This document shows positions 35,600 through 44,260 of a stretch of 64,000 bases of DNA, one piece after another. The position numbers and the translations under genes are program-made. Location of the stretch: positions 42,979 through 106,978 of the forward strand of contig DASYRM010000015.1 in NCBI GenBank assembly GCA_036004405.1, read 5' to 3'. The stretch's first letter is position 1. Each line of letters begins with the position of its first letter. Below the pieces are notes generated by a model. That model was not told the DNA's origin, made no database searches, and saw only the letters and a program-made list of their open reading frames with translations. The stretch is from DASYRM01 sp036004405 (lineage in GTDB: Bacteria; Acidobacteriota; Vicinamibacteria; Vicinamibacterales; UBA2999).

Positions 35600-37504
35600 C
35601 TATACGTCCAGTTCCTGTGCGTCTTCCGCCCGCTCCATGATGAACCGGAACCGGGCCGAGGCGTCCTTGCCCATCAGCTCGTTGATGACGCGGTCGGTCA
35701 CGATCTGATCCGAAATCTCCACTCGCAGCAGCCGCCGGGTCTTGGGGTTGAGTGTGGTCTCCCACAACACCTTCGGCATCATCTCGCCGAGCCCCTTGAA
35801 CCGGGTGATGTCGGGCGAGCCGCGTCCGTTGCCGTGCTGCTTCACGATCCGGTCGCGCTGCGCGTCGTCGAGCGCCCAGTGCGACTCCTTGCCGATGTCG
35901 ATCCGGTAGAGCGGCGGCTGCGCCAGGTACAGCTTGCCAGCAGAGATGAGCTGCGGCAGGTGCCGGTAGACAAACGTCATCAGGAGCGTCGCGATGTGGT
36001 GGCCGTCGGAGTCGGCGTCGGCCAGGATGATCACCTTGCCGTAGCGCAGCCGCGCAAGGTCGAAGTTCTTCCCCATGCCGCAGCCGAGCGCGGTCACCAG
36101 GTCGGCCAGCTCCTTGTTCTCGAGCACCTTCGAGAGCGTCATGCCCTCGGTGTTCATCACCTTGCCGCGCAGCGGCAGAATCGCCTGGCGCACGCGGTCG
36201 CGCCCCTGTTTGGCGGAGCCGCCGGCCGAATCGCCCTCCACCACGAACAGCTCGCTGTCGTCGCGCCCCGAGCTGCTGCAGTCGCTCAGCTTGCCCGGCA
36301 GGTTCAGACGGCCGGTGGTGGCCGTGCGGCGCGTCACCTCGGCCTGCGCCGCGCGGCTGGCCTCGCGGGCGCGCGCCGCCAGGATGGCCCGGCCGACGAT
36401 CGCCTCGGCCATCGAGCGGTTGTGATTGAGCCAATGCTCCAGCGCCGGCCGGACCACCGAGTCGACCGTCGACGTCACTTCGGGGTTGTTGAGCCGATCC
36501 TTCGTCTGCCCCTGGAACTGCGGCTCCTGGATGAACAGGCTCAACACGCCGGTGAGGCCTTCGCGGATGTCCTCCGCGGCCAGCGTGACGCCCTTCGGCG
36601 ACAGGTTGTGCGTGTCGATGTAGTTGCGAACCGCCTTGCCGAGGCCGGCGCGGAACCCGTTCTCGTGCGTGCCGCCCGAGCCGGTGGGGATGCCGTTGAC
36701 GAAGCTGCGCAGGTGCTCGTCGGTGGACTCGGTCCAGTGCAGGGCCAGTTCGAGCCGCGGGTTGGCGTCGCGCTCGATCACGAAGGCCGCCTCGTGCACC
36801 GGTTTCGATCCCCGCTCGCTGACGATCTTCTTCAGGAATTCAGACAGCCCCTCGGTGTGCTGGAAGACCTCTTTGCTCTTCGCGCCTTCGTCTTCGAACG
36901 TGACCTTGACGCCCTTGTGGATGTAGCTGACGATCTCCAGCCGCTCGCGGATGAGCGCGGCGTCGAACTCCACCTTCGGGAAGATCGTCGAGTCGGGGTG
37001 GAAGTACACGCTGGTGCCGCTGCCGCGGGCCGCCCCCACCTTCTTCAGCGCGCCCTGGACCTGTCCGCGCTTGAACGACATCTCCCACTCCGCGCCGTCG
37101 CGCTTCACGCGCGCGCACAGCTCGGTGGACAGCGCGTTGACGACGCTGGCGCCCACGCCGTGCAGGCCGCCGGCGGTCTTGTAGTTCCCGTGCTCGAACT
37201 TGCCGCCGGCATGGAGCACCGTGAAGATCACCTCGAGGGCGCTCTTCTTCGTCTTGGGGTGCTTGTCGACGGGAATGCCGCGGCCGTCGTCGGTGATGGT
37301 GATCGAGCTGCCGTCGGCGTGCAGCGTCACGGCGATGTTCGAGGCGTGGCCGTTCATCGCCTCGTCCACCGAGTTGTCGAGGATCTCCCAGACGAGGTGA
37401 TGGAGGCCGGTGCTGCCGACGCCTCCGATGTACATGCCGGGGCGCTTGCGGACGGGCTCGAGCCCCTCGAGAACCGTGATGTCTTTGGCTGTGTAGTTGG
37501 ACAT
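35600..37504 (-). CDS. parE: DNA topoisomerase IV subunit B (or gyrase B-like)
   Basis: 634 residues from ATG 37504 (an in-frame GTG at 37519 is possible). GHKL ATPase: EILDNSVDEAMNGHA, DDGRGIPVD and GLHGVGASVVNALS; transducer domain; TOPRIM with ELFVVEGDSAGG and DADSDGHHI; C-terminal RFKGLGEMMPKVLWETTLNP. ParE and GyrB are hard to separate by eye; the absence of a GyrB-type insertion and the presence of a ParC-like subunit at 48488 favour topo IV. The two subunit genes are 13 kb apart here. Confidence 0.85.
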   Translation of the reverse strand: MSNYTAKDITVLEGLEPVRKRPGMYIGGVGSTGLHHLVWEILDNSVDEAMNGHASNIAVTLHADGSSITITDDGRGIPVDKHPKTKKSALEVIFTVLHAGGKFEHGNYKTAGGLHGVGASVVNALSTELCARVKRDGAEWEMSFKRGQVQGALKKVGAARGSGTSVYFHPDSTIFPKVEFDAALIRERLEIVSYIHKGVKVTFEDEGAKSKEVFQHTEGLSEFLKKIVSERGSKPVHEAAFVIERDANPRLELALHWTESTDEHLRSFVNGIPTGSGGTHENGFRAGLGKAVRNYIDTHNLSPKGVTLAAEDIREGLTGVLSLFIQEPQFQGQTKDRLNNPEVTSTVDSVVRPALEHWLNHNRSMAEAIVGRAILAARAREASRAAQAEVTRRTATTGRLNLPGKLSDCSSSGRDDSELFVVEGDSAGGSAKQGRDRVRQAILPLRGKVMNTEGMTLSKVLENKELADLVTALGCGMGKNFDLARLRYGKVIILADADSDGHHIATLLMTFVYRHLPQLISAGKLYLAQPPLYRIDIGKESHWALDDAQRDRIVKQHGNGRGSPDITRFKGLGEMMPKVLWETTLNPKTRRLLRVEISDQIVTDRVINELMGKDASARFRFIMERAEDAQELDV

Positions 37505-37544
37505 GAACGACTGGACCACCTAAGGTAGCATCCGCAGCATCGAA

Positions 37545-37943
37545 ATGCAGGCCCGGCTCGTCTGGGTCGCCTTCGCCTGGCTTGCCGCGCTCGTGGGTCT
37601 TGCGGCCGTGCTGTACGGGTCTGGCTCTTCTCGTCCGCGTCCGCTCGCGGCTAACGCCCTGGCCCGATCGATCAACGATGCCCAGCCGATGGCCGGCCGC
37701 CGGTGGCAATGGACGGCGACGTCCGCGACGTCGGCGCGCCGCGAGATGGTCGTGCAGGTGGAAGCGTTCGACGTCAGGCAGGCACGCCAGATTGCCACGA
37801 GCATCGTGGAGCCGCGACGCGGCCAGTTCGACGACATCCTCGTCTACGTGCACCACGTCGGCGGGAGCGCCGCCCTGGCCGCGCGGCGCGTCGAGTGGAC
37901 GCCGCGCGGCGGGTACGAGGAGGTCGTCTATTCGACGCGATGA
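37545..37943 (+). CDS. Hypothetical exported or membrane-anchored protein
   Basis: 132 residues. One N-terminal hydrophobic segment (LVWVAFAWLAALVGLAAVLYG) followed by a soluble Arg-rich domain (EAFDVRQARQIATSIVEPRR, YVHHVGG). This resembles a minor-pilin/GspI-like layout only loosely, without a clear prepilin cleavage site. No family recognised. Divergent from parE with 40 bases between starts. Confidence 0.5.
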   Translation: MQARLVWVAFAWLAALVGLAAVLYGSGSSRPRPLAANALARSINDAQPMAGRRWQWTATSATSARREMVVQVEAFDVRQARQIATSIVEPRRGQFDDILVYVHHVGGSAALAARRVEWTPRGGYEEVVYSTR

Positions 37944-37948
37944 CGACG

Positions 37949-37977
37949 GGCCGCCTGAAGGCAGCCTGAAGGCGGCC
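37949..37977. repeat. Intergenic hairpin element with internal duplication
   Basis: GGCCGCCT (37949-37956) pairs with AGGCGGCC (37970-37977). The 13-base middle repeats the GCCTGAAGGC core. Followed by GCTACG, whose CTA is the stop codon (37979-37981) of the NYN gene. Lies between convergent genes. Confidence 0.65.
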
Positions 37978-37978
37978 G

Positions 37979-39526
37979 CTACGACGCCTTCGGCTTCCGG
38001 GCGCGCGGGCGCGCCGTCTTGGCCGCGCCGCCACGTGGCGCACGCGGCGAGCGGCTGCGTGGCGGGGCTGCCGCCTTCGTCTTGCGTCCGCGGCTCACGG
38101 GCTCGTGAATCGAGTTGCCGGGCTGAGGGCCATCGTCGTCGATGTCCTCGTCGACGTGATCGTTTTCGATGTCGGCACGGGCCGTCATCGGCTCATCGGG
38201 CAGCGCGTCCGGATCGACGGTGCCCTCGACTCTCTGCTGATCGAACGAGACGGCTGCATCGGCCACCAGCTCGGTGGGCACCTCGATGTCGCTCGTCTCG
38301 TCGATGTCGACCGGCAGGCCGTCCATCGGCGACGTCTTCGGCGTGAGGTTCGCGCCCGGGAAGACACGCACCGCCCCTTGACGGTCGCGCTCGATGCGGA
38401 ACACCCCTTCCTTGCCCGCCGCGCGCAGCAGATCCACCACCGAGGCGAAGCCGTATTTCCGCTCGTCGAAGCCCTGGATGGCCGAGCGCAGGAACTGCCG
38501 CGCCTGCCGCACGTACATCGGCCAGCGAATCGACGCCCCGGCGCCGGAAAACGCGTGCTGCACCGCCTTGATGCCGTCCTGCATGCTCATCGGCGACGCG
38601 GGCAGCGTCTCCTCGTCGTCCTCGGAATCGGCCTCGACGTCGGGCGGAAGCCCGTTGCCGGACACAGACACCGGCTCGCCCGCGACGGCGGCGCCCTCGG
38701 AGGCGACGGGCGCAGGCGCCGCAGCCGCCGCGGCTTCCGCCGCCCCGCTCACGGCTTCGACCAGCATGCTGCGGCCGGCGTGCTTCAGCTCCACGGCGCC
38801 GGTCTGCGCCACCTTCTCCATGAAGTCGCGGAAGCTGCTGGCCCCGTACTCGCGCTCGGAGAAGGTGGAGTCGAGCTGCAGCAGCGTGCTCTTGAGCAGG
38901 CCGAGCTGCGGCGTGACCTCGCGCTCCGACAGCACCTTGAGCGCTCGCATCACCAGCGGCAGCGCGTTGGCGATCGGCGAGCCGCCGGTCGTGGCCGCCG
39001 GCGCCTGCCGCCCGCCGCGATCCGACTGCCGGCGATGGCTGGTCTGCACGCCAACGAGGTTTTCGTAGGCGATGAACTCGTGGCAGTTGCGCTGCATCGT
39101 CAGGCTGGTGAACTGCCGCCCGCCGACGACGATCACGCGCCGGCCGTACTGCTTCAGCTTCTCGACCAGCGAGATGAAATCGCTGTCGCCGCCGACGATG
39201 ACGAACCCGTTGATGTGATCGTGGGTGAAGGCCATCTCGAGCGCGTCGAGGGCCATGGTGATGTCGGCGCCGTTCTTGTCGCCGCCGGGGGTGAAGTTTC
39301 GCTGCACCATCCGGATGGCGTGCTGCGTGAGGAGGCGGCTGTAGTCGCCCACGCGCTTCCAGTCGCTGTAGGCGATCTTGGTGACGATTTCGCCCCGCTC
39401 CTTGATGGCTTCGAGGACGAGGCCGATGTCGAACTGGCCGCCGATGGTGGATTTGACGCCGATCTCGACGTTGTCGAAATCAATGAAGACCGCGATGCGG
39501 CTTCGTGCTGCTTCGGTGGGAATCAC
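37979..39526 (-). CDS. NYN-domain (LabA/DUF88) protein with two OST-HTH/LOTUS domains
   Basis: 515 residues, GTG start with AAGGAC just upstream. N-terminal NYN nuclease fold: acidic residues in AVFIDFDNVEIG, NGADITMALDALEMA and VGGDSDFISLVEKL are the PIN-like metal ligands. Two OST-HTH/LOTUS domains follow, at about 185-255 (PQLGLLKSTLLQLDSTFSER) and about 325-400 (YGFASVVDLLRAAG). An acidic spacer leads to a Lys/Arg/Ala/Pro tail (about 475-515) that looks RNA- or DNA-binding. This LabA-LOTUS fusion suggests a structure-specific RNase or RNA-binding regulator. The TAG stop lies at a hairpin edge and a CCTTGG repeat precedes the start. Confidence 0.88.
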   Translation of the reverse strand: MIPTEAARSRIAVFIDFDNVEIGVKSTIGGQFDIGLVLEAIKERGEIVTKIAYSDWKRVGDYSRLLTQHAIRMVQRNFTPGGDKNGADITMALDALEMAFTHDHINGFVIVGGDSDFISLVEKLKQYGRRVIVVGGRQFTSLTMQRNCHEFIAYENLVGVQTSHRRQSDRGGRQAPAATTGGSPIANALPLVMRALKVLSEREVTPQLGLLKSTLLQLDSTFSEREYGASSFRDFMEKVAQTGAVELKHAGRSMLVEAVSGAAEAAAAAAPAPVASEGAAVAGEPVSVSGNGLPPDVEADSEDDEETLPASPMSMQDGIKAVQHAFSGAGASIRWPMYVRQARQFLRSAIQGFDERKYGFASVVDLLRAAGKEGVFRIERDRQGAVRVFPGANLTPKTSPMDGLPVDIDETSDIEVPTELVADAAVSFDQQRVEGTVDPDALPDEPMTARADIENDHVDEDIDDDGPQPGNSIHEPVSRGRKTKAAAPPRSRSPRAPRGGAAKTARPRARKPKAS

Positions 39527-39827
39527 AAAAGTCCTTGGGCCTTGGACCTTGGGCCTTGGGCGGCCTGGGGCTTGGGCTTGTCAGTTTCTCTGCTGGGTTA
39601 GTCGGTGCCGGGTTGGAGTCGAGGCGCCTCACGCAGGAAGCGATGCTTCCGGGTTGCGTGCGTGAGCCCTGGGCTTTGCCCCTGGCGTTCTCGGCGGCTC
39701 GCGGTCGAGCCGCCGTCACTGGGATTATACGCGAAGGCGCCCTCAACCGGCGCAGTGGCGTATCAGGAGCAGCATCTGGTCGTCCAGCTGGGCGCCGTGA
39801 CAGCGATCCCAGGCGCCCGCGGGGGAA
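39527..39827. other. 301-base intergenic region without a gene
   Basis: Holds a CCTTGG-type repeat (39531-39580), a GGAAGC/GCTTCC hairpin (39636-39650, loop GAT) and a GGCGGCTC/GAGCCGCC hairpin (39693-39714, loop GCGGTC). No convincing coding frame, promoter or gene remnant was seen in the rest. Confidence 0.5.
39531..39580. repeat. CCTTGG-type tandem repeat, locus 3
   Basis: The longest copy: about seven CCTTGG/GCTTGGG-like units in 50 bases, starting five bases upstream of the NYN gene start. In the gene's direction the last unit reads AAGGAC and probably serves as its ribosome-binding site. Confidence 0.65.
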
Positions 39828-40577
39828 TCAATCCTCGGTTGGCCGTTCGATGCGATCGATCACGATGGCTTCCATGGGCTGATTTCCAGACTCCAATCGC
39901 AGCCCGAGCTGCTCCACAATCGCAGTGAACAGCGAGGCGCCGGCGGCGCTTTCATTCGCATTGGGCGCCCATTCGAGCGTGAAGTCGTAACCGCCGGACA
40001 GACCCGTGCGGTCGATGACCAGCTCACCAAGCACCCCGGTCAAAATCTCGACCAGTCGCGCCATATCGCCTCTGGTGCTTCGAAGCCGCCGTCGGCCGTC
40101 TTCGGTCGGCTGCACCCTCATCGAATACTCGCCGGGCCCGGCGTGAGCAACCACCTTGGGGCCGTCCTTGGAGGGCACCAGCGAGTACACGCGAATCTCG
40201 CGTGTCTCTCGATGAAACGCGAACTCGCATCGCTCGACGAGGAGATGCTGCAGGTACGCACGGCGGTTCTCGTCGGTCAGCGCTGCACCGTCGCCCGTGA
40301 CCGCGAGGATGTCGTACCGTTCGCTGGTTGACCAGCCGGGCGCTCCGACGACTTGCGGGTTCAACACGCCGAAGGCTCTGAGAACCACGGACAACATCGT
40401 CACGTTGACAAGGCTCAGGCGGCCGGGCGTCGTGTTGGTGTCGGACGCCGCCTCTACCGTCCGATTCCGTTTGATGGAAACGACCTCGAACCTCTTGGCG
40501 GGAGACTGCGCGGCGACGGACGACACCGCCGCGGTCAGGGCGGTGAGGAACGCCGCGGCGCGCAGGCGCTTCTGCAC
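39828..40577 (-). CDS. TIGR03435-family exported protein (copy 2)
   Basis: 249 residues, probable GTG start, signal peptide ending at VAAQ. Family blocks: FEVVSIKRN, VVGAPGW, HLLVERCEFAFHRETREIRVYSLV, and SLFTAIVEQLGLRLES ... AIVIDRIERPTED. Compared with copy 1 the middle is shorter and RF(K/R)L is changed to CEFAF. Function unknown. No membrane-protein partner follows this copy. Confidence 0.9.
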   Translation of the reverse strand: MQKRLRAAAFLTALTAAVSSVAAQSPAKRFEVVSIKRNRTVEAASDTNTTPGRLSLVNVTMLSVVLRAFGVLNPQVVGAPGWSTSERYDILAVTGDGAALTDENRRAYLQHLLVERCEFAFHRETREIRVYSLVPSKDGPKVVAHAGPGEYSMRVQPTEDGRRRLRSTRGDMARLVEILTGVLGELVIDRTGLSGGYDFTLEWAPNANESAAGASLFTAIVEQLGLRLESGNQPMEAIVIDRIERPTED

Positions 40578-40626
40578 GATGTAAGAGACGGAGCGCGGCC
40601 GAAGACGGTTGGCGAGACCGAAGCGC

Positions 40627-41640
40627 CTAGCGCCTGCCGGCTTCCTCGGACCGTGCAGCCGATAACATGCCGCGCAGGCTGTAGTTCCCCTCGTGACACG
40701 CGTACTCGAGTTGCTCGCCGCGCGACCGCTTCCAGTTGATCGTGGCCGACCACTTCCGGGTCCACATCGTCGGGTCGTCGATGGTGAACGAGTACTCGAT
40801 CGTGTCGTCGGCCGTCCGGCGGAACCGTTCGGTCAGCTGCAGGTTCTCGTCCGACAGCACCGAGTAGCCGCCCATCGGATTGCCCTTCGGATGGAAATTC
40901 GTGGTCTCGACCAGCAGCGTGTCGCCCTCCCAGCGGCCGCGTGAGTCGCCGAGATACTGACGGATCGCCGGCGACAAGTGCGCGTGCCCATCGAGGGGAA
41001 TGATCCGGGCGTCGTGGATCTTCTCCATCTGAATCGCCACGTACTGCGGCGACTGCGTGATCCGGTAGACGCTCATGTATCCGGCGAACAGATCGGGAAA
41101 GCCGTAGTGGATGCAGCGATCCTGCAGGGTCATCCCCTGCGCGGAGTCGGCCACCTCGCCGAACCGGAAACTGGCGCGCGCCCTGGTGCCTGCCGGCGTG
41201 GCGGGCGGCAATCGCCCATCCGCGGGATCGGTAATGAGCGACGTCCGGTGTTCGAAATATCGATCCGGCAGCCAGTTCTGGCTGTAGCTCCCGGTTGCGC
41301 CGAGTCCTCCGGGACGCGTGTCGGCCAGCAGCGTGAGATAGAGGGCGTCGCCGAACACGGCCTCGGCGTTCGGTCCGAGCAGCGTTCGCGCGCGCCCTTC
41401 GAGTGCCGCGAGCTCCTCGTCTGAGAGGCGTGGCTTCTGGGCGAGCTGGGCCGGCCGCTCCAATGGCGTGGCGCTGTTGTTCTCCCACACGCCTTCCAGA
41501 TCGGGACGGCCGTCGGCCGTCCGCGGCAGCACCCAGCCGGCCGGACCTTTCGCGGTCGCCTGCTGCCCCGCGCCCGCGTGAGCCAGCGACAGCGCGATGA
41601 GGACAGCCACCAGACTCGATTTGCGGAGATACGACGTCAT
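40627..41640 (-). CDS. Exported protein of unknown function (acidobacterial type)
   Basis: 337 residues from ATG 41640, with GGAGGG upstream. Signal peptide (about 1-25, ending AGAGQ). No catalytic motif recognised. A short N-terminal block PRTADGRPDLEGVW is followed by a C-terminal module GRWEGDTLLVETTNF ... SENLQLTERFRR ... YSFTIDDPTMW ... YACHEGNYS. The same GDTL-ET-ERF-DP order occurs in the protein at 62483, so the two share a domain. Family is common in Acidobacteriota as hypothetical. Confidence 0.75.
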   Translation of the reverse strand: MTSYLRKSSLVAVLIALSLAHAGAGQQATAKGPAGWVLPRTADGRPDLEGVWENNSATPLERPAQLAQKPRLSDEELAALEGRARTLLGPNAEAVFGDALYLTLLADTRPGGLGATGSYSQNWLPDRYFEHRTSLITDPADGRLPPATPAGTRARASFRFGEVADSAQGMTLQDRCIHYGFPDLFAGYMSVYRITQSPQYVAIQMEKIHDARIIPLDGHAHLSPAIRQYLGDSRGRWEGDTLLVETTNFHPKGNPMGGYSVLSDENLQLTERFRRTADDTIEYSFTIDDPTMWTRKWSATINWKRSRGEQLEYACHEGNYSLRGMLSAARSEEAGRR

Positions 41641-41769
41641 ATGCCCTCCAGGGCCCACGCCCATGGCGACGCCATTCTACTGCCGAGTCAAGCACTTAGC
41701 GGCCCTTCCCCAGCGTCAGGACCGCCGACGTGCTAAACCCGGCCGCGGGCCGCGCCGACACCTGTACGC

Positions 41770-42333
41770 GTGACTCCGCGCCTCGCCGCCGCGTGCGTGC
41801 TCCTCCTGGCCACCGCCGGGTGCTCGGCCTCGGCCGTCGAAGCCCCCAGCAGGGGCTTTCCCAACCAGATGGCGTTCGACGACGAGCTGCTGCAGCTCAA
41901 AACGGTGTACAGACTCGCAGAGCGGTCGCTGGCTTCGTACGCCCGCAAGGAGGAGGACCTCCCCGCTGATCTCCAAGTGGGTGTCGTCGTCAGCCGCAAA
42001 GCCGAAAACGACGAGGAGCTGAGCACCTGGCTGATCGACGAGTACCGCTCTTCGCCCGGGCAGTCGTACCACCTCGAAGTCGAACCGAACTGGGCGTGCA
42101 AGGTGGGCCTGACGCCGGGCACCTGGCCCCCGCGCGCGTACATTGCCATTCACCTGTGCCGCCAGGGCGCCCGCGGCACCAGCTGCGCGGAGGTCGAGGA
42201 GCGGATCACCCCCGACGAGCTCACGCGCTGCATCAACAACTACAGCTGCTGGGAAGCGATGTGCGGCGAGCGGTGGAAGGCGCGGTCCGAGTCGGTCGAG
42301 GCCGTGATCAGGAACGCGGTCGGCGAGCGCTGA
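41770..42333 (+). CDS. Cysteine-rich putative lipoprotein, gene 1 of a three-gene cassette
   Basis: 187 residues, GTG start. Hydrophobic leader ending LLLATAGC, a plausible though imperfect lipobox. The mature part has six cysteines spaced C-x19-C-x8-C-x14-C-x5-C-x4-C (WACKV, HLCRQ, TSCAEV, TRCINNYSCWEAMCG), matched in the protein at 43063. Shared opening FDDELLQLK/FGDHLLEQK confirms paralogy. Likely disulfide-bonded in the periplasm. No known family. Confidence 0.6.
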   Translation: MTPRLAAACVLLLATAGCSASAVEAPSRGFPNQMAFDDELLQLKTVYRLAERSLASYARKEEDLPADLQVGVVVSRKAENDEELSTWLIDEYRSSPGQSYHLEVEPNWACKVGLTPGTWPPRAYIAIHLCRQGARGTSCAEVEERITPDELTRCINNYSCWEAMCGERWKARSESVEAVIRNAVGER

Positions 42334-42343
42334 CCTTCGGACG

Positions 42344-43066
42344 ATGCCCCGACCCTTCGCCGACCGGCCTCTCGGCCAGCTCCTTGCCGTCGCCGTCATC
42401 GCCAACATCGGCATCGCGCTGCTCGTCGTGGGCGTGCCACCGCTCTCCGTTGCCGTACGCGCCAGCCGCGCCACCGCGTTCGAATGCGATCGCGAATCGC
42501 TGCCGTCGATCAAGCCGGGCGACTGGGTGCGTCTGACCGGCTGCGACACCGACATGTTTCATGGGAGCGCGCTCGCCGACGAGGACGGACGGCGCACCCA
42601 CAGGCTGATGCCGGTGCGAGAACATGACGCCTCGGTCGACACGCCGAGCCAGGTCGTGCTGGCGGTGCCGACCGGCAAGGCGTTCCTCGAGGCCGTCACC
42701 TACTCATCGATCGACGGCCACGGCGACGCCTATGGTCTGTCCGACACGGTGGCAGTGGCGATTGGACCGCTCGACTGGCTGCCGGCCTTTCATCTTGTCC
42801 ACGAGCAGGTCGAGAGCGGCACCACCGACGGCGCGCTGGTGCTCGAGCTCCGCGCGGTCCCGGACATGCGGGCGCCCGCGGCCGCAACCGGCATCGGCGC
42901 CGCGGCGCTGCTGCTGGCCGGCGTTCTTTTGATAATGCGGCCGGTCGTCCGCTGGTGGCTGGTCGGGCTGGCCTGCGTGCTCGCTCTGGCGTCCGGTCTT
43001 CGCATGCTGCAGTGGTACGCCGATCCCATGCGCGGGACACTCGTCGTGCGCGAGGACTCCGAATGA
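42344..43066 (+). CDS. Membrane protein with periplasmic domain, gene 2 of the cassette
   Basis: 240 residues. One N-terminal helix (about 10-38), a soluble domain with two cysteines (ATAFECDRE, RLTGCDTD), then two C-terminal helices (about 180-225). The layout recalls TMEM43-like or E3-ligase-like GIDE proteins (soluble beta-domain between membrane helices), but no motif settles it. Ten bases after gene 1, and its stop overlaps the start of gene 3. Confidence 0.6.
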   Translation: MPRPFADRPLGQLLAVAVIANIGIALLVVGVPPLSVAVRASRATAFECDRESLPSIKPGDWVRLTGCDTDMFHGSALADEDGRRTHRLMPVREHDASVDTPSQVVLAVPTGKAFLEAVTYSSIDGHGDAYGLSDTVAVAIGPLDWLPAFHLVHEQVESGTTDGALVLELRAVPDMRAPAAATGIGAAALLLAGVLLIMRPVVRWWLVGLACVLALASGLRMLQWYADPMRGTLVVREDSE

Positions 43067-43632
43067 CACGCCTGTCTGTCGCAGCGGTGCTGGCGGGCAT
43101 GGCCAGTCTGTGCTGGGGCTGCTCGGACAACGCCCAGCTGCCTCCCCAGATTGCGTTCGGCGACCACCTGCTCGAGCAGAAGTCACACGAAACCGACGGC
43201 CGGATCTCACGCACCACGTTTGCGGCCGCAGACGCGACGCTGCCCGACGCGCCGCTGCAGGTCGAGATTCACGTCGGTGACGATGTCTTCACTGTCGAGG
43301 AGCTGCACCGGTCGGTGATGGATCGCTACCGCGCCACGCCCGGACTGCGCCCGTACTACGTGCAAAGCCACTCGAACCGCGCGTGCGCGGTGGCCGCGCG
43401 TCAGGCGCCGGCGCGCTCGTTCGTGTTGCTGGACTACTGCGGCAACGACGACGGCCGCACCGCCTGCGCGCAGGCGGTGGAGGCGCTCGGCGACGACGAC
43501 GTGGCAGAGTGCTCGGCGAAAGGCGGCGCCTGCTGGAACGCCTTCTGCGAGACGCAGTGGGAAGCGTGGCGCGAATCGTTGAGACGGGTGGCGGGCACCG
43601 CCGGCCGGGCCTATGACCGGCGCGACAACTAG
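43063..43632 (+). CDS. Cysteine-rich putative lipoprotein, gene 3 of the cassette
   Basis: 189 residues; ATG overlaps the previous stop by four bases (ATGA). Leader ends with SLCWGC, a likely lipobox. Six mature cysteines spaced C-x17-C-x8-C-x14-C-x6-C-x4-C (NRACAV, DYCGND, TACAQ, AECSAKGGACWNAFCE), nearly identical spacing to gene 1. The flanking genes of the cassette are therefore paralogues around a membrane protein. Function unknown. Confidence 0.6.
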   Translation: MTRLSVAAVLAGMASLCWGCSDNAQLPPQIAFGDHLLEQKSHETDGRISRTTFAAADATLPDAPLQVEIHVGDDVFTVEELHRSVMDRYRATPGLRPYYVQSHSNRACAVAARQAPARSFVLLDYCGNDDGRTACAQAVEALGDDDVAECSAKGGACWNAFCETQWEAWRESLRRVAGTAGRAYDRRDN

Positions 43633-44216
43633 GGCCGGTGTTGCAGCGCCAGGAACTTTTCCCGCTCTGCCCACAGCGAATTGACGCGTTCCTTGACCTC
43701 GTAGGACTGTGCGAACGCCAGATTGGCCTGCCGGGTGGGAGACAGCCTGAGGCGCTCGGCTGGCGGTAGCGCCGCGTCCTCGAGCGCACGACGATAGGCC
43801 ACTTCGTTGAGGGTGTAGATGCCAGGCGAGATCGGAATCGCGTCGAGCCGAGCCATGATCTGGCTGTTCTCGGCCATCAGCTTCTGCATGCCCAGAGGAC
43901 CGAGACCGCGATTCTCGGCAGCCAGCAGATCACGGTCCACCCGCGGCACTGTAAGGCGCAGGTTCATCACGAGCCCCCTGGCGGTGGCGTAGCGGAAGAA
44001 CCCGTCCCGAGTGAGCACGAAATCGCGCAGCAGTTCCTGCAGACGGCTGTCGTCCGGCAGATCCTCGTTCGAGCGGCTGATCGAGGGGTTGGCTTCGAGC
44101 GCCTTGCGCTCTTCGGCAGTGCGCGCGGCCAGGCTGGCCAGCCCCTGAGCGTGGAGAGGCTCGCTGCAGACCACAGCTGTCAGCGCGAGGGTGGCGCAGG
44201 CGTGTGAAGCACGCAT
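43629..44216 (-). CDS. Exported protein of unknown function
   Basis: 195 residues. Signal peptide (ending LHAQ, about residue 24). The rest is helical, charged and without cysteines after the leader (ERKALEANPSISRS, LAAENRGLGPLGMQKLMAENSQIMARLD). No family recognised. Its stop overlaps by four bases the end of the convergent lipoprotein gene. Confidence 0.6.
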   Translation of the reverse strand: MRASHACATLALTAVVCSEPLHAQGLASLAARTAEERKALEANPSISRSNEDLPDDSRLQELLRDFVLTRDGFFRYATARGLVMNLRLTVPRVDRDLLAAENRGLGPLGMQKLMAENSQIMARLDAIPISPGIYTLNEVAYRRALEDAALPPAERLRLSPTRQANLAFAQSYEVKERVNSLWAEREKFLALQHRP

Positions 44217-44260
44217 CTCAATGGATTTCGGCGCCAGCGCGGCGCGGCCTTAGGCCGCGT

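Noticed and set aside
34187..37528. A 1113-codon open frame antisense to the aldolase, OsmC and parE genes
   Set aside because: Composition is Arg/His/Ala-rich without domains. It mirrors real genes on the other strand, as expected in GC-rich DNA.
39600..39827. Possible gene remnant between the NYN and TIGR03435 genes
   Set aside because: Open frames there are short and without recognisable protein text; only hairpins are supported.
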